Shown here piece by piece: positions 30,244-38,691 of a stretch of 64,000 nucleotides of DNA. The stretch covers positions 1 to 64,000 of the forward strand of contig JBJXGZ010000145.1 of assembly GCA_046160625.1 (NCBI GenBank), read 5' to 3'. The position numbers and the translations under genes were made by a program. Below the pieces are notes generated by a model. That model was not told where the DNA came from and made no database searches. It saw only the letters and a program-made list of their open reading frames with translations. Every line of letters begins with the position of its first letter. Positions within the stretch are counted from its first letter, which is position 1. This DNA comes from M3007 sp046160625. Lineage in GTDB: Bacteria > Bacteroidota > Bacteroidia > Chitinophagales > Saprospiraceae.

Positions 30244-31950
30244 ATGAGCACAGATCGTCGCAAGTTCCTACGAAATTCCCTTCTGACAGGCTTAGGAGCA
30301 GGGCTTTCGCCATTGACCTTAAGCGGAGAACCAAAGAGCAATGAACTTTCCGATCCCGATTTCTTCGGGATAGAACTTTCGGAAAGTTTGGACACTCAAA
30401 ACGGCACGCTCACCCTTCTGCAAACCACCGATGTTCACTGCCAGATACATCCGCACGACGAGCTGTTTTGGGAAGGCGGAAAAGCCGTATTCCGCAAAAC
30501 CGCCGGATATGCCCACGTCGCTACTTTGTTCGATCAAGTCCGGAAAAGGAACCCCAACACTTTCATCATTGATACAGGCGATATGTTTCAGGGCAGCGAA
30601 CTGTCTGTAAAAACTACGGGTAAAGCCATCTCGCCCATACTAAACGCTATGGGATACGACCTTTACTTGCCCGGAAATTGGGAAGTGGTGTACTACAAAA
30701 AGAACATGCAGACCCTGCTTGGCGGTCTGGATGGCCCGAAGGTTTGTGCCAATATGTTTCACGACGCAGGCGAGGGGAAAAAAGGCGAACTTGTTTTTCC
30801 ACCTTATTTTACCTGGTCAAAACTGGGCGTGAAAATCGGATTTCTGGGTTACACCGACCCCTTGGTGCCGATGCGTCAATCACCCAATTATTCCAAAGGC
30901 ATTATTTACACGAAGCCAGAGGAAAACCTTGCATATTACGTCAATGTGCTTCGCGAACAGGAGCAGTGCGATTTTGTGATCATTCTGGCGCATCTCGGGC
31001 TCTCGCAGCAAATTTCATTGGCCAATATGCCGGAGTGCGAGGGTGTGGACTACATTTTTGGAGGCGATACCCATGAGCGTGTGCGCGAACCGATTGTATG
31101 CAAATATTCCAAAGTAGTAGAACCCGGCGCCTTTGGCTCTTTTGTCGGGCGACTTGATATTATCGTGAAAGACGGAAAGATTAAAGACCATAGCTATGAA
31201 CTCATAGAAGTGGACCCGAAAAAATACAAAGCCAAAAAGGAAATTTCAGCACTCATAAAACAAATAGAAGCTCCGTTTGCGGAAGAAATAGAACGCGTCG
31301 TGGGGTACAGTACAGTTCCGCTTTACCGCTATTTTGTGGTGGAAAACACCATTGATACGCTCATTCTCGATGCTTTGGCCTGGAAAGTAGGTACAGAGAT
31401 CGTGCTGTCAAATGGTTTCCGTTTTTGTCCGCCGCGCAGTACGCCAGATGCAACGGGAAACATCCCCATCACCGAAGGCTTTATCTTTGATATGCTTCCC
31501 GTGGATGCCACCGTTCGAACAGCAAAAGTGACGGGCGCACAATTGATGACCTGGCTGGAAAAAGAATTGAACAATGTGTTTGCAAAAGATGCTTCCAAAC
31601 GTTTCGGTGGCTGGCTGGTCAAGTTCAAGGGCATGGAAATGGAATTCAATGCTTTTGGAGAACAAGGCAAGCGGGTGCTAAAAGTAACGGTAGGAGGCAA
31701 ACTACTCGAACCAAGCAGGACATATTCCGTCTCCGCTTGCGAACGCGATGGCGACCCGGAAACCATGCTTTGCCGAATCCCAAATGTGGCCGAGGGCAAA
31801 AATATGCCCTACTCCTTGCACCCGGTTTTAAAGGAATATTTATCTGAACATTCACCCGTATCGCCCTTGCCCCATGGCTATGCTAAAGTGATGGATGCTC
31901 CGCCCACATTGTTGACACAGGTGAGCGGAGTGGCGTACGATTTTAGATAA
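30244..31950 (+). CDS. SoxB-like thiosulfohydrolase / 5'-nucleotidase family protein
   Basis: A 568-residue exported protein. The N-terminus MSTDRRKFLRNSLLTGLGAG is a Tat-type signal. The metallophosphatase domain (about 55-310) shows TTDVHCQI, IIDTGDMFQGS, PGNWEVVY, ILAHLGLS and GGDTHER. The 5'-nucleotidase C-terminal domain (about 350-530) follows. Trp in GNWE, where ordinary nucleotidases have GNHE, is the SoxB-like variant. SoxB removes sulfate from the SoxY carrier with a dimanganese centre. No soxYZ or soxXA is in this window, so the carrier is elsewhere or the substrate differs. It is the second gene of the operon; the MFS gene follows after 10 bases. Confidence 0.85.
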   Translation: MSTDRRKFLRNSLLTGLGAGLSPLTLSGEPKSNELSDPDFFGIELSESLDTQNGTLTLLQTTDVHCQIHPHDELFWEGGKAVFRKTAGYAHVATLFDQVRKRNPNTFIIDTGDMFQGSELSVKTTGKAISPILNAMGYDLYLPGNWEVVYYKKNMQTLLGGLDGPKVCANMFHDAGEGKKGELVFPPYFTWSKLGVKIGFLGYTDPLVPMRQSPNYSKGIIYTKPEENLAYYVNVLREQEQCDFVIILAHLGLSQQISLANMPECEGVDYIFGGDTHERVREPIVCKYSKVVEPGAFGSFVGRLDIIVKDGKIKDHSYELIEVDPKKYKAKKEISALIKQIEAPFAEEIERVVGYSTVPLYRYFVVENTIDTLILDALAWKVGTEIVLSNGFRFCPPRSTPDATGNIPITEGFIFDMLPVDATVRTAKVTGAQLMTWLEKELNNVFAKDASKRFGGWLVKFKGMEMEFNAFGEQGKRVLKVTVGGKLLEPSRTYSVSACERDGDPETMLCRIPNVAEGKNMPYSLHPVLKEYLSEHSPVSPLPHGYAKVMDAPPTLLTQVSGVAYDFR

Positions 31951-31960
31951 AAACCTGCCC

Positions 31961-33283
31961 ATGCAACCTACACTCGGACTTCGCGAAAATATTGGCCAAT
32001 TTGCCCTGTTGGTTCTAGTCAACGCCTTTGTGGGTGGAATGGTAGGTCTGGAGCGCACCCTGCTGCCGCTATTGGCTGAGGATAAATTTGGCATTACTTC
32101 CTCGTTTGCAGTCCTGTCGTTCATTGCAGCATTTGGTGCAGCCAAGGCGGGGGCTAATTACCTCACTGGACGACTATCCAATCGTCTGGGGCGCAAAAAT
32201 TTGTTGGTTTTGGGCTGGCTTTTGGCTTTGCCTGTACCCTTTTTGTTGGGCTTTGCTCCTAATTGGGGTTGGGTCATCGCCGCCAACATACTACTCGGCA
32301 TCCATCAGGGATTTGCCTGGTCAAGTACTGTGGTGATGAAAATTGACCTCGTGGGCGAGCGACAACGCGGCTTGGCCATGGGGTTGAACGAATTCGCGGG
32401 ATACGTGGCGGTCGCATTGGCAGCCTTTGGCTCTGCTTATTTGGCGCAACATTTTGGCGCGGTGGACGTGATTTTTTATGCTGGGTTGATTGTTGCGTTG
32501 GCAGGGTTGTTACTGAGTGTAATATGGGTGCGCGACACCCGCAAACATGTGGCGATAGAGGCTGCCACTTCTTGTAGGGAAAAACTTCATAGTGTATTTG
32601 CCGACACCACCTGGCGGCACAAAAACCTTTCTTCCGTAACACAAGCAGGCCTGATCAACAATCTGAACGACGGCATGGTATGGGGCCTCCTCCCATTGCT
32701 GATGCACCAGCAAGGTTACTCCCTGTCAGCCATTGGTTTAGTGGCGGGCCTGTATCCGTTTGTGTGGGGTGTTTCGCAGATATTGACAGGCAAATGGTCA
32801 GATTTTGTCTCTAAGAAGCAATTGCTTGTCATCGGTATGCTGTTGCAAGCAGTAGGCATCGCAGGGTTTATCTGGGCAAATAACACGACACAATATGCGA
32901 TATGCAGTGTGCTTTTGGGCTTAGGCACGGCGGCCGTTTATCCCGTTTTTTTGTCGGCAGTAGCAGATAATACCCACCCTGACCAACGCGCCGAAAGCAT
33001 CGGAATATTCCGGCTTTGGCGCGATTTGGGCTACTTGTTTGGCGCCTTGCTCACGGGCTTGTTGAGTGATTGGGCGGGTGCCGGCGTAGCCATTGCTTCG
33101 GTAGGCGGACTGACAGCCATTTCGGCCATAATTATTCAACTGCGTATGAGTGATGTGCCTCCATGCGACGCACCTTTGCCTGTTTCAATTGGGCATTTTT
33201 TGAGGAAAACGTTTTTCCAAAAGGACGTGGCTCCTGAAGTGAAATTTCAACAGCAAGAACAGCTTCCAATTCAACTATCCTAA
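31961..33283 (+). CDS. MFS transporter
   Basis: A 440-residue major facilitator with about twelve membrane segments. The loop between segments 2 and 3 has the family motif GRLSNRLGRKN, and the second half repeats it more weakly (GKWSDFVSKKQ). It lies 10 bases after the SoxB-like gene and 2 bases before the next gene, so it is surely co-transcribed. In this context it could carry a sulfur oxyanion or a metal complex; the sequence does not show the substrate. The C-terminal tail after the last segment is hydrophilic and Gln-rich. Confidence 0.88.
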   Translation: MQPTLGLRENIGQFALLVLVNAFVGGMVGLERTLLPLLAEDKFGITSSFAVLSFIAAFGAAKAGANYLTGRLSNRLGRKNLLVLGWLLALPVPFLLGFAPNWGWVIAANILLGIHQGFAWSSTVVMKIDLVGERQRGLAMGLNEFAGYVAVALAAFGSAYLAQHFGAVDVIFYAGLIVALAGLLLSVIWVRDTRKHVAIEAATSCREKLHSVFADTTWRHKNLSSVTQAGLINNLNDGMVWGLLPLLMHQQGYSLSAIGLVAGLYPFVWGVSQILTGKWSDFVSKKQLLVIGMLLQAVGIAGFIWANNTTQYAICSVLLGLGTAAVYPVFLSAVADNTHPDQRAESIGIFRLWRDLGYLFGALLTGLLSDWAGAGVAIASVGGLTAISAIIIQLRMSDVPPCDAPLPVSIGHFLRKTFFQKDVAPEVKFQQQEQLPIQLS

Positions 33284-33285
33284 CC

Positions 33286-34170
33286 ATGACATATTGGGAA
33301 ACCTTCACTCAAAGCTTTGTTGGCTACGCCAACTACCTGGCTCATGAAGTGCTCAACCCACACTGGGGGAACTATTTCTACTGGCTTATTGCCATTTCCT
33401 TGTTCGTGTATGCGCTGGAACTGCTGTTCCCATGGCGTAAAAACCAACCGAAAATCCGGGAAGATTTTTGGCTGGACACGTTTTACATGTTCTTTAATTT
33501 CTTCCTGTTTGGGCTGGTGGGCTACAATGCCGTTTCTGGCGTTGTTTCACAGGCGTTCAATGATTTTTTAGCCAATGTGTTTGGCATTCGAAATCTGGTC
33601 GCCATCAATATTGCCCAATGGCCGTACTGGGCACAATTGCTAATGCTGTTTATAGTACGCGACTTTGTTCAATGGAATACCCACCGATTGTTGCACAAGG
33701 TGCCGTTCCTCTGGGAGGTCCATAAAGTACACCATTCTGTGCGGGAAATGGGCTATGCCGCGCACCTGCGCTATCATTTTGGGGAAACCATTGTATACCG
33801 CACCATTGAGTATATACCATTGGCAATGATCGGTTTTGGCATTCAGGATTTTCTATTGGTCCACTTGGCCACCACTGTTATCGGACACCTGAACCACGCC
33901 AATATTTACCTCCCCCTTGGGCCTTTGAAATACATTATTAATAACCCACAGATGCATATCTGGCACCACGTTAAGGATTTGCCAAAAGGAGTTGCTGGCG
34001 TGAACTACGGCATTTCGCTTTCTGTTTGGGACTATCTGTATGGCTCAGTTTGGATACCGCGCGATGGTCGTGACATCAAGCTTGGTTTCGATGAAGTAGA
34101 CGTATACCCGCACGGATTTTTTAGTCAAATGATTAAACCTTTTCAACGAAAAGGAACTGCTGAACAATAA
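33286..34170 (+). CDS. Sterol desaturase / fatty acid hydroxylase family protein (sulfur operon)
   Basis: A 294-residue membrane di-iron protein. His motifs: HRLLHKVPFLWEVHKVHHS, HLNHANIYLP and HIWHHVKDLP. Membrane segments lie at about 25-45, 60-80, 110-130 and 175-200. It starts 2 bases after the MFS stop codon, so translation may be coupled. It is only distantly similar to the other family member at 20273. Genes of this family often accompany sulfur-oxidation and metal clusters in Bacteroidota (from memory, not checked). The substrate is unknown. Confidence 0.85.
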   Translation: MTYWETFTQSFVGYANYLAHEVLNPHWGNYFYWLIAISLFVYALELLFPWRKNQPKIREDFWLDTFYMFFNFFLFGLVGYNAVSGVVSQAFNDFLANVFGIRNLVAINIAQWPYWAQLLMLFIVRDFVQWNTHRLLHKVPFLWEVHKVHHSVREMGYAAHLRYHFGETIVYRTIEYIPLAMIGFGIQDFLLVHLATTVIGHLNHANIYLPLGPLKYIINNPQMHIWHHVKDLPKGVAGVNYGISLSVWDYLYGSVWIPRDGRDIKLGFDEVDVYPHGFFSQMIKPFQRKGTAEQ

Positions 34171-34197
34171 CTTGACACTTAATCTCTAAACCTTACC

Positions 34198-34470
34198 ATG
34201 ACACAAATCTTTGAAGTAGAAAACATTAAGTGTGGCGGTTGCATGAATACCATCCGAAAAGGATTGGAGCAAATGCCCGGTGTGCGTTCGGCTCAACCCG
34301 AAAACGAGCACGGAACCGTCACAGTAGACTTTGATGAAAGCAAGGTCGCCCCAGATGCTATCAGCTTAAAACTTGCGGAGATGGGTTATCCCCTTGTGGG
34401 CAAGAACAGTTTTGGGAAAAAAGCAAAATCATACGTGAGCTGCATGATTGGGCGCGTGACTGCCGAGTAG
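34198..34470 (+). CDS. Heavy-metal-associated (HMA) domain protein, copper-chaperone type
   Basis: A 90-residue soluble protein with the beta-alpha-beta-beta-alpha-beta HMA fold over residues 1-68. The metal motif is CGGC (in IKCGGCMNTI, Cys 13 and 16), a variant of the usual MxCxxC with Lys where Met often stands. A third Cys lies in the tail (YVSCMIG). Such proteins deliver Cu(I) or a similar soft metal. It is the fifth gene of the sulfur operon, 27 bases after the hydroxylase-family gene, and might bind metal or persulfide sulfur (inference). Confidence 0.87.
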   Translation: MTQIFEVENIKCGGCMNTIRKGLEQMPGVRSAQPENEHGTVTVDFDESKVAPDAISLKLAEMGYPLVGKNSFGKKAKSYVSCMIGRVTAE

Positions 34471-34482
34471 TTTTTCAGGATA

Positions 34483-34558
34483 CAAACTTAAGTAAGCGGG
34501 CAAAATAACCCTCTGAGTCTCTGTGCCGCTGCGGTTTATTTTGCCCCCTCACTTACCT
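34483..34558. repeat. Hairpin between the HMA and Crp/Fnr genes
   Basis: AAGTAAGCGGGCAAAATAA (from 34490) can pair with the imperfect complement TTATTTTGCCCCCTCACTTA (to about 34555) around a loop containing CTCTGAGTCTCTGTGCCGC. This is another word-type hairpin inside the operon; it could lower expression of the regulator relative to upstream genes. Confidence 0.5.
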
Positions 34559-34578
34559 TGGGGAATTTTTAAAAAAAT

Positions 34579-35205
34579 ATGGAAAACTATCGTCACCTAT
34601 TCCCTGATCTGGAAGAAGGATTACAACGCGAAATGCAGGAAAAAGGCCGCGTCTTGGCAGTAAAAGCCGGCCAGGTTCTGATTCAAAGTGGCCAGAATAT
34701 CCGAAACACCATGATTGTACTCGATGGCCTGGTCAAACTCTATCGTGAGAACGATGAGGGCAACGAGTTTTTTATGTATCACCTCGATCCGGGCGATGGT
34801 TGTGCGCTTTCCTTGATTTGCGACCGCAGTTTTAAACTCAGTTCCGTGACAGCAAAGGCCGTGACGGATTCCGTATTATTGGTCGTCCCGCTTGAAAACA
34901 CCGAAAACTGGATGCGGCAATACCGTACCTGGTATCATTTTGTGGTAGGGACTTACCGCCGTCGTTACGAGGAACTGCTGGAAACAATTGACCATATCGC
35001 GTTCCAAAACATGGACGAGCGATTGGAATTTTACCTTCGCCGTCACCGTAAGGCACTCAATACCAAGGTGTTGGAAATTACCAATACCCAGATTGCGCAG
35101 GAGTTGAATTCCTCCCGGGAGGTTATTTCCCGTCTGATGAAAAAATTGTCAGAAGACGGTAAAGTGCGTTTGCTTAAAACCGGGATTGAGATTCTGAAAC
35201 TTTAA
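34579..35205 (+). CDS. Crp/Fnr family transcriptional regulator
   Basis: A 208-residue regulator with a cyclic-nucleotide-binding-type sensor domain (about 15-125), a long dimer helix, and a helix-turn-helix (about 150-200). The recognition helix is SSREVISRLMKKL. The E-x-x-SR pattern is of the Fnr kind, which contacts GAT/ATC half-sites. There are no N-terminal cysteines for an Fe-S cluster and no clear cAMP-binding arginine motif, so the signal is unknown. It is the last gene of the sulfur operon, and the palindrome GTGAT-N4-ATCAC at 28854 suggests autoregulation. A word-type hairpin starts at the base after its stop codon. Confidence 0.92.
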   Translation: MENYRHLFPDLEEGLQREMQEKGRVLAVKAGQVLIQSGQNIRNTMIVLDGLVKLYRENDEGNEFFMYHLDPGDGCALSLICDRSFKLSSVTAKAVTDSVLLVVPLENTENWMRQYRTWYHFVVGTYRRRYEELLETIDHIAFQNMDERLEFYLRRHRKALNTKVLEITNTQIAQELNSSREVISRLMKKLSEDGKVRLLKTGIEILKL

Positions 35206-35292
35206 AATATCCAATGTCCAACAAGGAATGTCCAATGTCCAAGTATGCATAGCAGTTGGACATTGGACATTTCTTGTTGAATATTGGACATT
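35206..35292. repeat. TTGGACATTGG family element with short loop
   Basis: The arms 35206-35242 and 35256-35292 are made of the same words as copies 1 and 2 of this family, pair imperfectly, and have only a 13-nt loop. It looks like a loop-deleted derivative. It fills the gap between two convergent genes completely: it begins at the base after the Crp/Fnr stop codon and ends 2 bases before the HMA gene's stop codon. Confidence 0.75.
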
Positions 35293-35294
35293 CC

Positions 35295-35654
35295 CTACTG
35301 CTTTGCAGGCCGCTCATACTTGCAGCAGCCGTGCAATTTATCATACACCCTGTCTTCTGCCCGCACTTTGTCGGTGTCATGCCCGATAGCAGCTACTGCC
35401 TGGTGAATTTTGCCTGGCTTCAGCTTCGTTTCGTCAAATTGGACCGTCAAGAGTTTCGTTTCCTCATCCCAATCCGCCGAAATCACTCCGTCAATGGCGG
35501 CGGCTTTTTCTATGCGCTTTTCACACATACCACAGTTGCCATACACTTTGAATTTGGTGGTCATGCCCGTTTTCGCCTCATTTTGAGCGCTCATTGCGAT
35601 AGGATTTGCAAGGCTGAAAAGGAATGTTATGCTAAAAAAAAGAGTAAGTTTCAT
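35295..35654 (-). CDS. Secreted HMA-domain protein
   Basis: A 119-residue periplasmic metal-binding protein with signal peptide MKLTLFFSITFLFSLANPIAMSAQ and one HMA domain (about 33-100). The motif is GNCGMCEKRIE (Cys 40 and 43 spacing CxxC). Extra cysteines occur at the C-terminus (HGCCKYE). The minus-strand order Cys-rich protein, TonB receptor, HMA protein suggests uptake or sensing of a metal, perhaps copper. The half-element at 35723-35759 separates it from the receptor gene. Confidence 0.87.
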   Translation of the reverse strand: MKLTLFFSITFLFSLANPIAMSAQNEAKTGMTTKFKVYGNCGMCEKRIEKAAAIDGVISADWDEETKLLTVQFDETKLKPGKIHQAVAAIGHDTDKVRAEDRVYDKLHGCCKYERPAKQ

Positions 35655-35722
35655 AATTTAAAATTGTTGTTGAAGGTTCAAAGTCAAATGGTCAACGTGG
35701 GATACCAATAGCAACGCCCCAC

Positions 35723-35759
35723 TTGGACATTGGACATTCCTTGTTGGACATTGGACATT
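35723..35759. repeat. TTGGACATTGG family, single arm
   Basis: One 37-nt arm only, ending at the base before the stop codon of the TonB-dependent receptor. It is the inverse of the left arm at 35206-35242, so the secreted HMA gene is flanked by inverted copies about 480 bases apart. Confidence 0.7.
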
Positions 35760-38030
35760 TCAAAGCCCACTGGGCGACCACCGAATCCCCAAATACCCCA
35801 CCTGACGCATCATCGGCGCCCAGACCTGCGAGCCGTTGAAAAACGGTGACTCGGGATTGTCGGCACTGATGATAGCATGGTGCTGCTGATAGCCGGTGAT
35901 GTTCTCACAACCGCCGTAGAGTTCAAAATTCTTACCAAATTTGCGGGTCACTTGTGCATTAAGAAGCGCAAACGTGGGCGAAATCGCCGGAAAATCGTGT
36001 GTCAGCTTATGCGGTAAAAACGAGTTGTCGGGCAGACGCTGCGGTCCTACAATTTGAACGTAAGTATTGAAAGACCAGCGTTTGTTGGGTGTCGTATAAT
36101 CTACTGAGACGAGTCCGCGCTGTCGAGCAACGAGTGGAATGGTTTTAAGTTTCCCATCTGCAAATTCCGCACGCACGTCGTTCCATTTGAACGCAAATTT
36201 CACATCAAGACCAGGCAGCGGGCTAAGTTGAAAATTGAGCAACACGCTGTTGCTGAAGGATTTGCCTGTTGAATTGTAAAAGTAAACAGAGAGTTGCGAA
36301 TCTATCGGCGGCCGTTCTACATCCACCAACACCTGGCGAACAAAATCCGTACGGTACAAATCCACGCTAAAACTCGCATCACGTTCAGCAATTTTAAAAT
36401 TCTGCGTGAAATTCACACCGTAGTTCCAGGCTTCTTCAGGCCCCAGCACTTCAATATTCCCGCTATTCGGTGAACTGAAAACGAAATTGCGATTGCTCGC
36501 TAAAAGGCTGATATTCTCGGCCATCACGTTGGGCGAACGGAATCCTCTTCCTGCCGACACACGCACGATACTTTTTTCAGTGAAATTATATTTGGCGCTC
36601 AATCTCGGGGTTGCCTGCCAGCCAAAACGGCTGTTCCAGTCAACCCGTCCACCCAACACCACAACTAGATCGGGTATTTCCATCCGTGCACTGGGCCGGC
36701 TGAAGGTATACTCGGCCATGAACCCAGGTACAAATTCCCGGCGGTCGAGTTTGCCTTCGTTCACACTTTCCTGAATATCATCGTATTGAATCGAAGGCGC
36801 AATCAGGATTTTGTGGTTTGTGTTGCTGATGATGTTTTGGAAAAGGGTTTGCCAGTAAAGCGATTTTTGTTCGGCCACATAAGCGTTGGGGCCAAATTGT
36901 GAACGTGTGCGATGCCAGGATCCGCCTAAGATGTTACCCAATTCAAGAAATTGTTTGCCCAAAAATTGCTCCTTACCGTATTTGGCCCAGGCTTCCACGC
37001 GATCGTTCTGCTGGTCAATTTCAAAGTTCGGTCCGCTGTACCCCTCAATCTCCCCTGACTGACCACTTTGGCGGCGGTCTGTCAGAGCCTGAATGTTGAA
37101 TTGGGCGCAACCCGCAGGACCGTCGTATTTCCATCGGTATAATCCATTGAGTTGCTGGCGATTGGGCGAGTCCTTGAACTGGTCGTTGTTCATATCCCAG
37201 TCGTTTTCCACAAAAGAGCCGTGGAGCAAAAGGCCATTGGAGGCCGTTTCGCCTTTTTTGTTCAAATGGAGGTTCACTTCGCCGCGCCCTTCCGTGCTGC
37301 TGAATACATTGACAAACAAAGGTTTATCTAAGTCAGGCTTTACAATTTCAGCGTTTACCTGTCCGGTAATGCCCATGTTGCCATTTTTAACTGTACTGGC
37401 GCCTTTGGCCAAATCAATACCGCTCAGCCAGGTGCCCGGGATGTACTCGAAAGCAAAAGGCGTTGCAATTCCCGTCATAGTGGGACGGTTTTCCACCAAA
37501 AATTGGCTGTAAATACCACGAAGGCCAAGGAGTTGGATTTCCTTCACGCCGGTCAAGGCATTGGCGTATGTCACATCAATCGCGCCGTTGGTCTGGAAAC
37601 TTTCGGATAGGTTGCAGCAGGGCGCTTTACGGAGTTCTTTGCTTGTAATGGTTTCCACATTGCGGACGCCAAGCGTAGAAATGTGTGTATCGAAACCCTT
37701 GCCCTGCACCGTCACTTCTTTCAATTGCGACACGCCCGTTACTTCCACCCAAATTTTGTCTTCTCCGGGCAGTACCTGCACCTCTGCGGAGGTATAGCCG
37801 ACGTAATTAACCACCAATGTGGTTTCCGAATTGCGGGCGGGAAGGCTGAATCGGCCTTCTAAGTCGGTTACTGTACCTTGTTTCGTGTCTTTCCAAAAGA
37901 CCGAAGCCCCGATGAGTAGTTCTTCTTTTTCGTTGGTGACAATGCCGGAGATGGTGGATAAGGGATCCGTTTGCGAAAACGCAGGACTAAATCCTGCTAT
38001 AAACCCAAGTAGGGCGATGATATTTTTCAT
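35760..38030 (-). CDS. TonB-dependent receptor, metal-cluster type
   Basis: A 756-residue outer-membrane receptor. A signal peptide (MKNIIALLGFIAGFSPAFSQ) is followed by a carboxypeptidase-regulatory-like domain (about 27-110: GIVTNEKEELLIGASVFWKD, GTVTDLEGRFSLP), a plug (about 120-230) and a 22-strand barrel ending in VGYLGIRW. The plug contains the unusual RKAPCCNLSESFQTNGAIDV with adjacent cysteines, followed by GLRGIYSQFLVENRPTMTG. It is not a SusC protein and has no SusD partner. Neighbouring metal-binding genes suggest a copper or other metal ligand. It lies 125 bases downstream of the Cys-rich protein gene; an inverted repeat in that gap may be an operator. Confidence 0.88.
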   Translation of the reverse strand: MKNIIALLGFIAGFSPAFSQTDPLSTISGIVTNEKEELLIGASVFWKDTKQGTVTDLEGRFSLPARNSETTLVVNYVGYTSAEVQVLPGEDKIWVEVTGVSQLKEVTVQGKGFDTHISTLGVRNVETITSKELRKAPCCNLSESFQTNGAIDVTYANALTGVKEIQLLGLRGIYSQFLVENRPTMTGIATPFAFEYIPGTWLSGIDLAKGASTVKNGNMGITGQVNAEIVKPDLDKPLFVNVFSSTEGRGEVNLHLNKKGETASNGLLLHGSFVENDWDMNNDQFKDSPNRQQLNGLYRWKYDGPAGCAQFNIQALTDRRQSGQSGEIEGYSGPNFEIDQQNDRVEAWAKYGKEQFLGKQFLELGNILGGSWHRTRSQFGPNAYVAEQKSLYWQTLFQNIISNTNHKILIAPSIQYDDIQESVNEGKLDRREFVPGFMAEYTFSRPSARMEIPDLVVVLGGRVDWNSRFGWQATPRLSAKYNFTEKSIVRVSAGRGFRSPNVMAENISLLASNRNFVFSSPNSGNIEVLGPEEAWNYGVNFTQNFKIAERDASFSVDLYRTDFVRQVLVDVERPPIDSQLSVYFYNSTGKSFSNSVLLNFQLSPLPGLDVKFAFKWNDVRAEFADGKLKTIPLVARQRGLVSVDYTTPNKRWSFNTYVQIVGPQRLPDNSFLPHKLTHDFPAISPTFALLNAQVTRKFGKNFELYGGCENITGYQQHHAIISADNPESPFFNGSQVWAPMMRQVGYLGIRWSPSGL

Positions 38031-38111
38031 TGCTGGAAGTTGCTTGTAATGCGGAAAGGATTCCGCCTGTAAATGTATTTGTAGCCCGAAACTCTGTTTC
38101 AGGAGGAGGAC

Positions 38112-38144
38112 AAATTTGACAACGTACTAAAAATTGTCAAATTT
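38112..38144. promoter_or_regulatory. Inverted repeat, possible operator before the receptor gene
   Basis: AAATTTGACAA (38112-38122) and TTGTCAAATTT (38134-38144) form a perfect 11-bp inverted repeat with an 11-nt spacer, that is half-sites two helical turns apart. It lies about 80 bases before the receptor start. It could be a repressor or activator site or a hairpin. Confidence 0.4.
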
Positions 38145-38155
38145 TCACATTGCAT

Positions 38156-38665
38156 CTAGCAACGAAAAACACCATGGCGCACACAGATCATGCGCCCGGA
38201 AGAGGAAGGAGGCGGACGTTCAAAACCTTGTAAATTTACCTTTTGTACATCCAAAAAAACTTGTGGGAGGGCGCAAAAGTGAGGAAGGATGGCCCAGGCT
38301 TTGAGGAAATCAAATTTCTTGAATTCCTGACTGCCTACTTCAAATTCAGCCTTGAGTTGGAAAACCTGGGTGGTCTTTTTTGTACAGCCTTGTTTTTCTG
38401 TATCAGCGTTTTGACAGCAGGCTTTTTTTGCAGGAGTGTTTTTTTTGCAGCAATCTGATTCCAGAGTAAAGGGAATACTGACCGGGGGACTTTGAGTCAC
38501 CCGGTCAGTATTCTCAGATTGACAAGCATCATCGGCAGCAAAAAGCGAGACGGTGGTTTTTCCCAGACAGTAGCAATAAACCTTCTGCACGCTCACGCCG
38601 ACAGTAGCACTCAACAGTGCGGCCATCCAAAGCCAAACGAACGATTTATTGGTACGGGAAATCAT
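38156..38665 (-). CDS. HYC_CC_PP-type Cys-rich protein
   Basis: A 169-residue secreted protein with an N-terminal hydrophobic signal (FVWLWMAALLSATVGVSV). Cysteine motifs are VYCYCLG, SDCCKK, ACCQNA and QGC, and a late PPPSSSG. This matches the small Bacteroidota family named after HYC, CC and PP motifs, usually found beside TonB receptors and metal genes. Promoter TACCTTTG at 38691-38684 lies just before the Met at 38665, which rules out the longer frame to 38719. A palindromic element (38473-38513) is read through in frame as SENTDRVTQSPPVSIPF, between the YCYC and CC motifs. The function is unknown; metal binding is likely. Confidence 0.8.
   Translation of the reverse strand: MISRTNKSFVWLWMAALLSATVGVSVQKVYCYCLGKTTVSLFAADDACQSENTDRVTQSPPVSIPFTLESDCCKKNTPAKKACCQNADTEKQGCTKKTTQVFQLKAEFEVGSQEFKKFDFLKAWAILPHFCALPQVFLDVQKVNLQGFERPPPSSSGRMICVRHGVFRC
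38473..38513. repeat. In-gene palindromic element with GACTTTGAGTC core
   Basis: The arms 38473-38491 and 38495-38513 pair at 18 of 19 positions around a TTG centre. The core is shared with the intergenic element at 2380-2420 and the outer arms are different. The element is translated in the Cys-rich protein, where it adds about 14 residues. Confidence 0.75.
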
Positions 38666-38683
38666 TTTTGCAATAATCGAACA

Positions 38684-38691
38684 CAAAGGTA
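38684..38691 (-). promoter_or_regulatory. -7 box of the HYC_CC_PP gene
   Basis: TACCTTTG on the minus strand, 18 bases before the ATG at 38665. A TTG lies 18 nt further upstream on that strand. It fixes the start codon of the gene. Confidence 0.6.

Noticed and set aside
35206..35759. HMA gene as an insertion sequence flanked by terminal inverted repeats
   Set aside because: No transposase or target-site duplication; the flanks are members of a widespread hairpin family. Kept only as a possible cassette.
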